From Bradyrhizobium frederickii (lineage in GTDB: Bacteria; Pseudomonadota; Alphaproteobacteria; Rhizobiales; Xanthobacteraceae), in assembly GCF_004570865.1 (NCBI RefSeq), contig NZ_SPQS01000001.1, positions 186,001-250,000 of the forward strand: a DNA stretch of 64,000 nucleotides, in the 5' to 3' direction. A program made the translations under genes and the position numbers. This document shows positions 17,085 to 25,216 of the stretch, one piece after another. The notes beneath the pieces are model-generated. The model did no database searches. It had not been told where the DNA came from and saw only the letters and a list, made by a program, of their open reading frames with translations. Position 1 is the first letter of the stretch, and each line of letters opens with the position of its first letter.

Positions 17085-18791
17085 TCACAAAGCGCGAAGC
17101 ACACCATCGAGTGTCGCAGCGCGGTCGAGACCCCCGACCTTTTCCTCGACGCCGTCGGCTCGCAATAAATCGCGCGCCGTTCCGTGGGCCCCGATGATGC
17201 GCAGGTTGATGCCGCGACTGGCGAGTTCAGCATGCAGTTCGTGCAGCATGCGCGATCCGGCGAGATCGATGTAGGGTGCGGCGGATAGATCGCAGATGGC
17301 CAGACGTATGGCAGGGCTGGCTGCTACGCGAAGGCGGTTGACTACGGCTTCCAGCACGGTGTCGGCATTGACGTAGATTACGGATGCCTCGGGACGAAAT
17401 ATGATCACACCAGGCAACGTCTCATTCTCGGGATGGCGATCGATATCAGAATAGCTGTTGGTACCGGGAATGCGACCGAGGAACGCGACGTTCGGGCGCG
17501 AGGCGCGGATGAGCAGCAGCACAACGGAGGCCAGCGCTGCGAGCAGGATGCCCTGAAGGATGCCAAGAAGCAGCACGCCGATGAGAGCGATCGACGCGGC
17601 GAGGAAATCCAGCGTACTTACGCGCCACATGCGGAGCAGCGCAGGAAAGTCCAGCAGGCCATATACCGCGGTCAAGACCACGGCGGCCAACACGGCTTTG
17701 GGCAGATTTTCGAGCAGGCCGGTCAGGAACAGCAGGCAGAGCGCCAGCGTGATCGAAGCAAAGACGAGCGCCAGCGGGGTGCGTGCCCCAGCCTTGTCGT
17801 TTACCGCCGACTGCGACAGTCCCCCGGCAACCGGGTAGCCGTGCCCGAGTGCCGCCGCGAGATTGGCCGCCCCGATGCCGAGCAGTTCCTGTCTGGGATC
17901 GAGCGGATAACCGTGCTTCGCCGCGAAGGTGCGAGCCGCCGAGACGCCCTCGATATAGGCCAGCAGAAGGCAGCCGGCCGCGAGAGGGACTATTCCCTCG
18001 ATATCGACGATCCTTAGTGCGGGACCTGATAGGGTGGGCAGGCCAGGTGGAATTTCTCCCGTTATTGGCACCCCTTGCGCAGGAAGCCCCAACAGGGTGG
18101 CGGCAACGATCGCCAGCACGACGACGCCGAGCGCAACCGGTTTTCCCGGCAGCAGACGCTCGCCGAACACGATCAGCGCGATCGCGACGAGCCCGACTGC
18201 GAGAACCAGGAGCTGCATCTGACCGAGCTGCCCGGCCAGCAGGAAAGCCCGCTCGAAGAAGTTGTGGCCGCCGCCTTTGACGCCGAACAGACTCGGCAGC
18301 TGAGTCATGGCGATGGTCAGGCCGGCGCCAGCCTTGAAACCGACGAGGATGCTGTCGCTGATCAGCTTCACCAGCACGCTTAGCCGCAGGATCCATGCGA
18401 GAAGGCTGAGTATCGCTACCGTGAAGGCCGCGAGACTGGCAATCTGCGCATAGCGTTGCACGTCTCCGGCGGCCATTGCCCCCACCGTCCCCGCGATCAT
18501 CAGCGAGATCGCGGATGTCGGCCCGACGGCAAGTTGGCGCGAGGAGCCTAGCAGGGCATAGCCGAGCCCACCCAGCATGTAACCATAGATCCCCACCTGC
18601 GGCGGGAGACCTGCAAGGCCTGCATAGGCGAGCGAGACTGGGATGGCGTAGGCCGCCAAAGTCACGCCCGCGACGATGTCGCCAGGCAGCCAGGCAGCGC
18701 GGTACTCAGCCAGCCAGCGGGACGGCGGAAACCACCAAAGCCAATTCTTCAGCTCGATCGGTTCTTCCCTGTCCCTCGTTAAATCCGACAT
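17085..18791 (-). CDS. SulP family inorganic anion transporter with STAS domain
   Basis: 568 residues. The start at 18791 gives MSDLTRDREEP, a short cytoplasmic lead followed by the SulP opening motif (DIVAGVTLAAYAIPVSLAYAGLAGLPP) near residue 38 and the conserved GSSRQLAVGPTSAISLM region. About ten to twelve helices follow, then a C-terminal STAS domain from about residue 455 (GVIIFRPEASVIYVNAD, DLSAAPYIDLAGSRML). The family moves sulfate, bicarbonate, chloride or dicarboxylates; sequence does not settle which. A carbonic anhydrase and two sulfatases in the same regulatory region make bicarbonate and sulfate both reasonable. A perfect FNR-type box is 68 bases upstream. Confidence 0.9.
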   Translation of the reverse strand: MSDLTRDREEPIELKNWLWWFPPSRWLAEYRAAWLPGDIVAGVTLAAYAIPVSLAYAGLAGLPPQVGIYGYMLGGLGYALLGSSRQLAVGPTSAISLMIAGTVGAMAAGDVQRYAQIASLAAFTVAILSLLAWILRLSVLVKLISDSILVGFKAGAGLTIAMTQLPSLFGVKGGGHNFFERAFLLAGQLGQMQLLVLAVGLVAIALIVFGERLLPGKPVALGVVVLAIVAATLLGLPAQGVPITGEIPPGLPTLSGPALRIVDIEGIVPLAAGCLLLAYIEGVSAARTFAAKHGYPLDPRQELLGIGAANLAAALGHGYPVAGGLSQSAVNDKAGARTPLALVFASITLALCLLFLTGLLENLPKAVLAAVVLTAVYGLLDFPALLRMWRVSTLDFLAASIALIGVLLLGILQGILLAALASVVLLLIRASRPNVAFLGRIPGTNSYSDIDRHPENETLPGVIIFRPEASVIYVNADTVLEAVVNRLRVAASPAIRLAICDLSAAPYIDLAGSRMLHELHAELASRGINLRIIGAHGTARDLLRADGVEEKVGGLDRAATLDGVLRAL

Positions 18792-18852
18792 TGGGCACCG
18801 CCTGGTCAGCCGATCGCCGCCACCACAAATATCGGCCGTCGAGTCGGTTAGA

Positions 18853-18866
18853 TTGATGTGCATCAA
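18853..18866 (-). promoter_or_regulatory. FNR/FixK-type box TTGATGTGCATCAA
   Basis: Perfect TTGAT-N4-ATCAA palindrome centred 68 bases before the SulP gene start; a class II promoter would start near 18818, leaving a 27-base leader. On the other side lies the broken DUF2252 gene. Confidence 0.75.
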
Positions 18867-18924
18867 TGCATTTGATGTTTCCTGATCAAAGCTTTTGCGG
18901 TGCAAACCCTGTAGGGGGATCGCC

Positions 18925-19604
18925 GTGAAGCGCGCGAACAAGATTTCCAGACCCCCGATTCCCGTCAGCACCGTCCATATCGTCCCGCCGGACTCGAAAA
19001 AGTCCTGCAGGCCTATCGTGAGACGTTGGCTGATGATCGGCGCATGCTGCTCGATCGGTACAGGTTGGTAGATGTCGTCATCAAGGTGGTCGGCGTGGGC
19101 AGCGTCGGCCGAATGTGTTCGATTGTCTTGCTGATGTCCGAGGCGAACGATCCGCTATTTCTTCAATGCAAGGAAGCGGGAGAGTCCGTGCTCGAGCCTT
19201 GCGCAGGCAAGAGCGTCTACAAGCATCATGGTCAGCGCGTGGTCGTAGGGCAGCGCATGATGCAGCCGGCTTCGGATATTTTCCTGGGCTGGGTGACGGG
19301 TCGGACGGGGCAATCGCTCTATGTGCGGCAGTTGCGTGACGCCAAGATCAAGCCAATGGTCGAAACATTCGACGCCGAAGTGCTGGATATCTATGGAATG
19401 ATCTGTGGTTGGGTGCTTGCGCGCGCGCATTCGAAGGTCAGCGAGCTATCCTCGACGATCAGTGGCTATCTCGGCTCGAGTGATGTCTTCGACAAGGCGA
19501 TGGGCAGATTCGCCTTGGCCTATGCAGACCAGGCGGAACGCGATTATACGGCAATGAAAGCTGCCGTGAGGAAGGGCAAGATAAAGGTCTATCAAGAATC
19601 CTAG
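18925..19604 (+). pseudogene. DUF2252 family protein, N-terminally truncated and frameshifted remnant
   Basis: Only the C-terminal part of a DUF2252 protein (normally over 400 residues) remains. The frame from 19026 reads DDRRMLLDRYRLVDVVIKVV, GVGSVGRMCSIVLLM, DPLFLQCKEAGESVLEP, GQRVVVGQRMMQPASDIFLGW and GWVLARAHSK, all DUF2252 landmarks. The same frame continues upstream without a start (GLEKVLQAYRETLADD) to a stop at 18912, while earlier family-like sequence (RPPIPVSTVHIVPP) is in another frame. The missing N-terminal half cannot fit in the 130 bases before the SulP promoter. TTG 19026 could still allow translation of 192 residues. Confidence 0.7.
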
Positions 19605-19680
19605 CCGGGCGTTTGGCGCTGCCATAGCAGGCGTGTGACCTCAGCCAGTCGAGGCTGAGCCTACGTCGTCAACTGTACCG

Positions 19681-20364
19681 ATGCGACAAGGACCGACCGC
19701 AATGTTGGAGGACGCCGCACTTGCGCACGCGCGGCTGAAAACACCGAAGGCTGCCGCCATAGCGGGAATTGCCTTTTCCGTTCTCATGTTCGCGATCTTC
19801 TGGCTGCTTTGGCGATCGATTCCCGCCGATCCGCTGGAGTCCGGAGCATGGCTTGCCACCGACGCGAGAAGAATTGCACTGGCGCTCAATCTTGTCCCGT
19901 TTGCCGGCGTTGCCTTCTTGTGGTTCATCGGGGTGCTGCGTGACCGTCTTGGCGTGCAGGAGGATCGCTTCTTTGCCTCGGTGTTTTTCGGGAGTGCCTT
20001 GTTGTTCCTGGCCATGCTGTTCGTTGCGGCTGCGGTAACAGGTGCAGTCATCCTGGTAGCCGCTACTTCCGAACCGAATGAACTGATCAAATCGGCCACC
20101 TTCCGCTTCGCCCGCGCCTCCACCTACATCGTCATGAATGTGTATGCGATCAAGATGGCGGCGGTCTTCATGATCTCCATGTCGACCGTTGTGATCTACA
20201 CCGGCATCGCGCCGCGCTGGATCGCCTTTATCGGATACCTGCTGGCTGCGATACTTCTGATCGGCAGCTACTACATCAGCTGGAGTTTTGCGATATTGCC
20301 CGCCTGGGTCGCCCTGATCAGCATCTATATCTTGACGGACAATCTGCGCCAAAAGCGGGCCTAG
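19681..20364 (+). CDS. Multi-pass membrane protein of unknown function
   Basis: 227 residues from ATG 19681, or 220 from ATG 19702; neither has a clear Shine-Dalgarno. About six membrane helices are visible (near 26-46, 66-86, 106-132, 150-170, 180-200 and 203-218). Conserved-looking loops are VPFAGVAFLWFIGVLRDRLG and RFFASVFFGSALLFLAML, which I associate with a family of uncharacterised membrane proteins in Bradyrhizobium and actinobacteria. No transporter or enzyme signature is seen. It stands alone between the DUF2252 remnant and an FNR-type box. Confidence 0.65.
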   Translation: MRQGPTAMLEDAALAHARLKTPKAAAIAGIAFSVLMFAIFWLLWRSIPADPLESGAWLATDARRIALALNLVPFAGVAFLWFIGVLRDRLGVQEDRFFASVFFGSALLFLAMLFVAAAVTGAVILVAATSEPNELIKSATFRFARASTYIVMNVYAIKMAAVFMISMSTVVIYTGIAPRWIAFIGYLLAAILLIGSYYISWSFAILPAWVALISIYILTDNLRQKRA

Positions 20365-20392
20365 CGGCAGCCCGTTTCCCTGTTTGGCGAGC

Positions 20393-20406
20393 TTGATTTG
20401 CATCAA
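20393..20406 (+). promoter_or_regulatory. FNR/FixK-type box TTGATTTGCATCAA
   Basis: Perfect palindrome TTGAT-N4-ATCAA, 76 bases (from centre) upstream of the 51-codon membrane peptide at 20476. Class II spacing predicts transcription from about 20441, just before its GGGAGAG ribosome site. Confidence 0.75.
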
Positions 20407-20475
20407 CAAGGCACGCCGGAATCGTCTCACCTTGGAATTTTCGGCGTCGCGCGCTTGTAAGGGAGAGTGACCTCT

Positions 20476-20631
20476 ATGACCGCTGCACCGAATCCGGTGG
20501 CGACCGAACACCTTCCCTTCTTCGTCACTGCGCCGGGCAATACCGACGTGCTCTTCAATATCATGGTGGTATTCACCATTGCGAGCGTGGTGATGCTTGG
20601 CATCGTCTTTCTGACCATCCGAGCATCATGA
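20476..20631 (+). CDS. 51-residue single-helix membrane peptide, probable truncated gene
   Basis: MTAAPNPVATEHLPFFVTAP then a membrane helix (LFNIMVVFTIASVVMLGIVFL) and a stop after TIRAS. GGGAGAG lies about eight bases upstream of ATG 20476. The N-terminal EHLPFF...APG.TDVLF pattern is the start of a longer membrane protein (over 100 residues) that I recall from FixK-regulated regions of Bradyrhizobium, so this copy seems to end early. A perfect FNR-type box drives it. Either a truncated relic with a living promoter or a genuine short membrane peptide. Confidence 0.5.
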   Translation: MTAAPNPVATEHLPFFVTAPGNTDVLFNIMVVFTIASVVMLGIVFLTIRAS

Positions 20632-20738
20632 CCCAGGACCTCCATTTCAGCCTGACAATCATCGACGACGATAACATATCGCGGGCGTTTCCGGAGATCC
20701 CGGGAATGACGTTGAAGTATGCGAGATGCAAGTTCTAG
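20628..20738 (+). CDS. Possible 36-residue peptide overlapping the membrane peptide stop
   Basis: An ATGA overlap with the preceding 51-codon frame opens MTQDLHFSLTIIDDDNISRAF and runs 36 codons to a TAG. The coupling is suggestive, but there is no homology I recognise and the frame is short enough to occur by chance. Confidence 0.15.
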   Translation: MTQDLHFSLTIIDDDNISRAFPEIPGMTLKYARCKF

Positions 20739-20825
20739 CGAGCGCTTTGCCGCAGCCCGCGAGAGTTTGCGGCCGCGACTGTCGCTGATCGCGAAGCAAT
20801 CCTTTTGCATCAGCAGCTTCGGAGT

Positions 20826-20839
20826 TTGATATGGGTCAA
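20826..20839 (+). promoter_or_regulatory. FNR/FixK-type box TTGATATGGGTCAA preceding a structured RNA
   Basis: Exact TTGA-N6-TCAA. The centre (20832.5) is 41-42 bases upstream of the first hairpin of the RNA candidate at 20874, which is the class II activator spacing. No convincing protein start lies at a usable distance downstream. Confidence 0.65.
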
Positions 20840-20873
20840 CACTTCATTTGGCGCGTTGCCCGAAGGTTCTGAA

Positions 20874-20966
20874 ACTCTGGCCCCCCCTGCCAGAGAAGGC
20901 GCACCTACCCCCCGGTGCGTCGGATTGGAGACCGCCATCCCCCAAGTGGCGGTCTTCTCCGTTTTT
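20874..20966 (+). ncRNA. Candidate FNR/FixK-activated small RNA with three C-loop hairpins
   Basis: Three consecutive stem-loops. Stem 1 pairs 20875-20881 with 20889-20895 (7 bp) around loop CCCCCCT. Stem 2 pairs 20898-20905 with 20914-20921 (8 bp, one G-U) around loop TACCCCCC. Stem 3 pairs 20927-20937 with 20947-20957 (11 bp, one G-U) around loop TCCCCCAAG, and a T5 run at 20962-20966 follows as in an intrinsic terminator. All three loops expose a run of five or six C, which could pair with G-rich ribosome-binding sites. That is the logic known for C-loop small RNAs such as the Rhodobacter CcsR RNAs. The predicted start agrees with the box at 20826. No expression data; the name and targets are unknown. 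Confidence 0.55.
20927..20966 (+). terminator. Intrinsic terminator of the small RNA candidate
   Basis: Eleven-base-pair stem (GGAGACCGCCA with TGGCGGTCTTC), 9-base C-rich loop, then TCCG and five T. The four bases between stem and T-run make it slightly imperfect. Confidence 0.5.
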
Positions 20967-21360
20967 GAAGTATCCGCCATCGCGGGTAGCCTCGCACAGG
21001 TTATTCGGCGGCTCCGTGCGGCATTGGGCGAGCTGGCACAGTTTGTCGACGGCGATCGCGCGGAACTGGTGGGTGTCTATCTGCAGCACCTGGATTCGAG
21101 CATTGATCGCTCCACCTTTGATCCTCAGGATCGCGCGACGGCAAGAGTGGAGGATCGTCAGGGTTTGGGCATATCCCGCAGGAGCGATGTCGCGGTCCCG
21201 AGGTCATGACCAGTATGCTCATTCTTTCGACAATTCCGGTCATCATCATGGCAACGGCCCTGACCATTGATGCGTATCAATCTGGGGACCTTCCCTCCGG
21301 GCAGGTTGATGTAGCGGCAGCTTGCGCCGCAATAGCAAAGATCGCATCCTGGCGCTTTAG
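20967..21360. other. 394-base gap holding only an FNR-type box
   Basis: No gene is supported here. Open frames cross it (for example to 21209 and 21270 on +) but lack start sites, homology or a consistent codon pattern. The only clear element is the box at 21267-21280. Confidence 0.4.
21267..21280 (+). promoter_or_regulatory. FNR/FixK-type box TTGATGCGTATCAA
   Basis: Perfect TTGAT-N4-ATCAA palindrome, centre 88 bases before the small gene at 21361. Class II spacing predicts a transcript from about 21315. Confidence 0.7.
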
Positions 21361-21636
21361 ATGGTCTTCACTTGGTACGTTACGTTTGAAGCTCACAAAC
21401 GAGGTGTCTTCCCCAGAAGGCGAAGCCCTCGAGAGACCAGAACGTTTGAGACAGAAGCGCAGGCCAAGAATTTTGCGCAAGCCAAACTCGACGAGGGGCT
21501 GGTGGTCTATGCCGGCACTATCAACCCAGCTTCGCCGAGACGACTGATTGCTTCTGGAGGCATCCTGCATTGGCTTGAGAACGAGAAAGATCGGGAATTC
21601 GCCGATCCAGACACCACCAAGGTGTTCAAGTCGTAG
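21361..21636 (+). CDS. Small hypothetical cytoplasmic protein
   Basis: 91 residues: MVFTWYVTFEAHKRGVFPRR, then an Ala/Lys/Glu helix (TFETEAQAKNFAQAKLDEGL) and a C-terminal WLENEKDREFADPD. The pattern TWYV.F..H..G..PRR...RET.TF.TE..AK.FA..KL recalls a small protein recurrent in Bradyrhizobium, perhaps a stand-alone DNA- or protein-binding fold. No ribosome site is obvious at the ATG. It is driven by the perfect box at 21267 and is followed by a 516-base gap. Confidence 0.6.
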   Translation: MVFTWYVTFEAHKRGVFPRRRSPRETRTFETEAQAKNFAQAKLDEGLVVYAGTINPASPRRLIASGGILHWLENEKDREFADPDTTKVFKS

Positions 21637-22152
21637 CAGGCGAGAGCGGCTGTTGATGTCTACGACGGCAGGCTAACGGCGTGTAATTATAAATCAGCGC
21701 TGCACTTCGTAAGAGGCCCGCTCTGGCCATGATAGCGGCGCGGTGGCGCACCTCACCCCAGGTCCGAGTTGGGCCAAAAGGCTACATTGTGACGAGTGAT
21801 GCCGTCCCATGCTGTGGCACGTTTCTTAAGTCTGCGCCGGTGAGCAATTTTGAACATACGCTCGCAATCGCCCTGCGGCATAATATTCCGATTACCGCTC
21901 TTATTGTCGGCAGTCATTTGTGACTGAGAGTGTTGTGACACATCAAGTCGGAAATTCAGTCCAGCAAGTTCAGCCTGTCGAGCTGTGGTGCCGCTTCGCA
22001 ATGGCGGCAGGAGTGTTCTCAGGCGATGACTTCTGCGTGTTTGAGTTTCCCGGATACAAGGGACGCCCGAAAGCGCAGTGCGATCTCCCTCGATCGGACT
22101 TGGCGACGTCTCCCTACCTTCGTTGGTTTCCATGGCCAGGGCGGAGGGACGA
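21637..22152. other. 516-base gap between small protein and FixK-like gene
   Basis: No supported gene. Short open frames on both strands (21729-21923 on +, 21753-22133 on -) show no homology or ribosome sites that I can see. A half-matching FNR-like site, TTGTGACACATCAA, lies at 21933-21946, over 200 bases before the regulator start. Confidence 0.35.
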
Positions 22153-22821
22153 ATGCTCGTAATGACGCAAGAAAAGGCGCCCCAAAGGTCGGGCTCAAGC
22201 GGGTTGAATGCGCTCGCCGGTCACGCTGTCTCTTGCAGCGAATTCAAATATCAGCGCGGTACCGAAATCTTTGGAGAGGCGGAGCCGGTCGATTACCTCT
22301 ACCAAGTCAAGAGCGGAGCGGTTCGATGCTATAAAATGTTGGCTGATGGTCGGCGGCAGATCATGGCCTTTCATCTGGTGGGCGACATCTTCGGCGTTGA
22401 GAACGGTGGAGTTCACCGATTTACCGCCGAAGCGATTGTCGAAACGACCGTCAGCCTGACCGATCGGCTGAATGTTGTCGGCGAAGAGGGTGGCCGCGCG
22501 GCCGGAACCAACAATGTACTGAGACTTGTCACGAGCAACCTTCAACATGCCGAAACTCACATGCTGTTACTCGGGCGGAAAACAGCAATTGAGAAGGTCG
22601 CAGCGTTCCTTGTCGAAATGGACGCCCGTTTGAGTGCGGCGGGAGTATTGAATCTCCCGATGAACCGTCGCGATGTCGCCGACTATCTTGGGCTGACGCT
22701 GGAGACCGTGTCACGCGCTCTGTCACAGCTTAGGGAACGTGATGTCCTCACCTTCACCGGGCGATCCCATCGACAAATCATACTGCGTGATCGAGCAAGA
22801 CTGGCCGAGTTCGATCATTAA
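22153..22821 (+). CDS. Crp/Fnr family transcriptional regulator, FixK-like (copy 1)
   Basis: 222 residues from ATG 22153; further in-frame starts upstream lie in non-conserved sequence. The N-terminal cyclic-nucleotide-binding-type domain (FKYQRGTEIFGEAEPVDYLYQVKSGAVR) is followed by a long dimer helix (LQHAETHMLLLGRKTAIEKVAAFLVEM) and a winged helix with recognition segment DYLGLTLETVSRALSQL. The ETVSR (E-x-x-S-R) matches the FNR/FixK residues that read TTGA half-sites, which abound around it. There is one N-terminal Cys only (VSCSEF) and no four-Cys iron-sulfur set, so it is FixK-like rather than an oxygen-sensing FNR. It is over half identical by eye to the regulator at 26650. Confidence 0.88.
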   Translation: MLVMTQEKAPQRSGSSGLNALAGHAVSCSEFKYQRGTEIFGEAEPVDYLYQVKSGAVRCYKMLADGRRQIMAFHLVGDIFGVENGGVHRFTAEAIVETTVSLTDRLNVVGEEGGRAAGTNNVLRLVTSNLQHAETHMLLLGRKTAIEKVAAFLVEMDARLSAAGVLNLPMNRRDVADYLGLTLETVSRALSQLRERDVLTFTGRSHRQIILRDRARLAEFDH

Positions 22822-22900
22822 ACGGAATTTGGCGCGACTGGTCCGGGCAGTCGCGTCATTCGGCGGCGGCGCCAACCTCTTCCGGTGTGCCACTGGTTCG

Positions 22901-22914
22901 TTGACTCAGGTCAA
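22901..22914 (+). promoter_or_regulatory. FNR/FixK-type box TTGACTCAGGTCAA
   Basis: Perfect TTGAC-N4-GTCAA palindrome, centre 69 bases upstream of the Spy-like gene start at 22977. Class II spacing predicts a start near 22949 and a 28-base leader carrying AGGAGA. Confidence 0.75.
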
Positions 22915-22976
22915 TGGTGACCTCGCAGTGCGTCACCATTATGCGGTGCGGGGGCAACTTACCTAGGAGATCGCCG

Positions 22977-23486
22977 ATGTTGAAAATAGTAGTTGCTGGA
23001 ACAACCGCACTCTTCCTTACTGCATCTCCGATTGCCCACGCGCAAACCTCTTCGACTCCGGAGCGGCTAAATGCAGCCGACCGGAATACGCTGACGGACA
23101 TGAGGATTGATCTGGTAAAGGCCGCGTTGCAGCTGACACCTGACCAGGAAAAGTACTGGCCGGCTGTGGAGAGCGCCATTCGTGCCAGGGCGGAGGATCG
23201 GAAAGCCCGTCTTGCAAAAATCGGAGAAACAGTGGGTAGACGGGCCGACGAAAACCGTGTCGAAGCCCTGCGCAATCGTGACCCCATCACCTTCTTGCAG
23301 CGACGCTCGGAAGCATTGGCTCAACGATCAGCCGATTTGGATAAACTCGCCGAGGCGTGGCAGCCACTCTACAAAAGTCTTAGTCCCGAACAGAGGCAGC
23401 GCATGGCAGCCATCGCGGTCTTGGTACTCCACGATATGAGTGATGCGGTAGACCGGCGCCGTGCGCAGTCCGAGGACGAGGATTGA
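22977..23486 (+). CDS. Periplasmic Spy/CpxP-like LTxxQ-motif protein
   Basis: 169 residues starting at ATG 22977, with AGGAGA at 22965-22970. Signal peptide MLKIVVAGTTALFLTASPIAHAQ, then an all-helical part with two LTxxQ-type motifs, LTPDQEKYW near residue 58 and LSPEQRQRM near 140, as in Spy/CpxP and related metal- or envelope-stress periplasmic proteins. The charged helices between (AIRARAEDRKARLAKIGE) match this fold. The role would be chaperone-like binding of unfolded periplasmic proteins; that is family knowledge. It carries its own FNR-type box right after the FixK-like gene. Confidence 0.75.
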   Translation: MLKIVVAGTTALFLTASPIAHAQTSSTPERLNAADRNTLTDMRIDLVKAALQLTPDQEKYWPAVESAIRARAEDRKARLAKIGETVGRRADENRVEALRNRDPITFLQRRSEALAQRSADLDKLAEAWQPLYKSLSPEQRQRMAAIAVLVLHDMSDAVDRRRAQSEDED

Positions 23487-24268
23487 GGCGAAGTAGTTCG
23501 ATTCGTACCTCGCGGTCGGTTGCCTGTTTTGCGCCAAGCTCGGCCGCCGCCTTGTCGTTCGCAATCTTGTTGGCGAGCGCCTTCTCGGCGGCCTGCTTGT
23601 CGGCTAAAGCCCTGGCCACAGCTGCCTCGGCTTCCTTCCTGCGCTGCTGACGAAGCGGAAGGCCTTGCCCAGATCGAGCCCTGGCGTCGGAAGACGTTCG
23701 ACGATAGCAGCAGTGAAGGGCTGTTCCTGGAATTGCCATCTGACGCGGTCGAGTCCGCCTTGGCAAAAAGCAATCATCATGTTCGGGCCGTCGGCTTGAC
23801 CTAGGCGAGACCCCGACCAACTCGGCGGCCCGAGCCGTGCCGCCGAACTCCCGCACCGCCTTTCGCCTCTCCGAGACATTGAGTTCAAGCTTGATGTCGG
23901 CGGCATCGAAGCCTGCCTTCATGCCCCCGACCAGGGTGGATCATCAAGAAGAAGCGAGGCGCGCCCGCAGGCGTTGTTGAACTCCTGAGTGGCCCCGTTA
24001 GACCGAATATTTGCCTTTTGCGCGATAGGCAGCGACGTTCGGTGACGACGCTTTTGCGGATCTGGTGCCGGCGCAGCCACAGCCGCTCCTCATCCAAAAG
24101 GGTACGTATTACTTACCATTGCTTTGCCGAATCTTCCCGGCTGTTGCCATTTGGGCACGGGGGATGGGAGTCGCGCGTCCTAGGGTTGAGGCGGAATTGG
24201 AATCAAGCGCACTGCGAAAAAATAATCGGTCGCCGTATCGTAAGGCGGCCAGCATGGAGAAGACTGAA
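23487..24268. other. 782-base stretch with decayed minus-strand coding remnants
   Basis: No intact gene. On the - strand, pieces in different frames read like one broken gene: KAGFDAADIKLELNVSERRK (about 23.9 kb), then ADGPNMMIAFCQGGLDRVRW (about 23.75 kb), then an Ala/Lys coiled-coil segment (EAEAAVARALADKQAAEKAL, about 23.6 kb). At least two frameshifts separate them. I do not recognise the family. The last 200 bases precede the outer-membrane gene and hold no FNR-type box. Confidence 0.35.
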
Positions 24269-25021
24269 ATGAAAAAGTTTCTGCTGGCTACTGTCGCTCT
24301 GGTCGCATTGCTGGGTGTGGCAGCTCCCGCCTCCGCGGCCGATATGGCCGTCAAGGCCGCACCGCTCCCCGTTATGGCTCCGATCTACAACTGGACAGGC
24401 TTCTATATCGGCGGCAATGGTGGTTGGGGTCAAAGCCACAATTGCTGGGATTTCGTTACGCCTGGGGGAGTCGTTGCAGACGGCTGCCGGGATCGGTCCG
24501 GAGGCATCATCGGCGGACAGCTTGGCTATCGTTGGCAAGCCGGCCAATTCGTTTTCGGCCTGGAAGGACAGGGCGATTGGGCTGATCTCAACAGCTCACG
24601 CGTTAGCGTGATCGCGCCAGCGTTCTCGACACGCGTCAAGACCGATGGCATAGGCCTTTTCACCGGCCAGATCGGATATGCTTGGAACGCCGCGCTGCTG
24701 TATGTGAAGGGCGGCGCTGCCGTCACGAGCAATAAGTTCGACATATTCACCACAGCTGGGGGTACTACCCTGGCCTCGGCGAGCTCAACCCGTTGGGGTG
24801 GGGTCGTGGGCGTTGGATTTGAATATGGCTTCACGCCGAATTGGTCGGCAGGCATCGAATACGATCACTTGTTCATGGGTGACGCCAACAACTCCTTCTC
24901 GGTCGCAAATCCAATCGTCGCGGGCGCTCTCAATCGGGTCAGTCAGGACGTGGACATGCTCACCCTGCGCTTCAACTACCGCTTCGGCCCGGTCGGCCAG
25001 CCGGTTGTCGCGAGGTACTGA
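24269..25021 (+). CDS. Outer-membrane beta-barrel protein (Omp25/31-like porin family)
   Basis: 250 residues from ATG 24269, which has GGAGA eight bases upstream; ATG 24254 adds five residues. Signal peptide MKKFLLATVALVALLGVAAPASA is followed by the rhizobial AADMAVKAAPLPVMAPIYNW lead and the barrel opening WTGFYIGGNGGWGQS. Alternating strands run to the end (TGQIGYAWNAALLYVKGGAA, NWSAGIEYDHLFMG, LRFNYRFG). This is the Omp25/Omp31-type surface protein family of Rhizobiales, with eight strands expected. A strong hairpin follows the gene. Confidence 0.88.
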   Translation: MKKFLLATVALVALLGVAAPASAADMAVKAAPLPVMAPIYNWTGFYIGGNGGWGQSHNCWDFVTPGGVVADGCRDRSGGIIGGQLGYRWQAGQFVFGLEGQGDWADLNSSRVSVIAPAFSTRVKTDGIGLFTGQIGYAWNAALLYVKGGAAVTSNKFDIFTTAGGTTLASASSTRWGGVVGVGFEYGFTPNWSAGIEYDHLFMGDANNSFSVANPIVAGALNRVSQDVDMLTLRFNYRFGPVGQPVVARY

Positions 25022-25049
25022 TCCCACCGAGCTTGTGCTTTCTCCATGA

Positions 25050-25077
25050 CCCAGGCCGGCAGGAATGCCGGCCTGGG
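25050..25077 (+). terminator. Strong hairpin after the outer-membrane gene
   Basis: CCCAGGCCGGCA at 25050-25061 pairs perfectly with TGCCGGCCTGGG at 25066-25077 (12 bp, GGAA loop), 28 bases past the stop. No immediate T-run, so it may act as a 3' stabiliser or a factor-assisted terminator for the convergent pair of genes. Confidence 0.55.
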
Positions 25078-25216
25078 AGCACGAGTTGCCTTCTGCGCTT
25101 TTTACGTGGACCGACTCTTTCGACGTCAGGGAGATTTCGAGGCGCGAGATCTAGGCGGTCCCATGCTGACAGGAAGTGAAAATGTCTGCATGCGGATTCC
25201 TCTTTCCGCGGGAAAG

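Noticed and set aside
20805..21209. 134-codon open frame on + overlapping the small RNA candidate
   Set aside because: It reads straight through three perfect hairpins and a T-run, starts before the FNR-type box and has no recognisable homology or ribosome site.
21933..21946. TTGTGACACATCAA as an FNR box for the FixK-like gene
   Set aside because: Two mismatches in the left half-site and over 200 bases from the regulator start.
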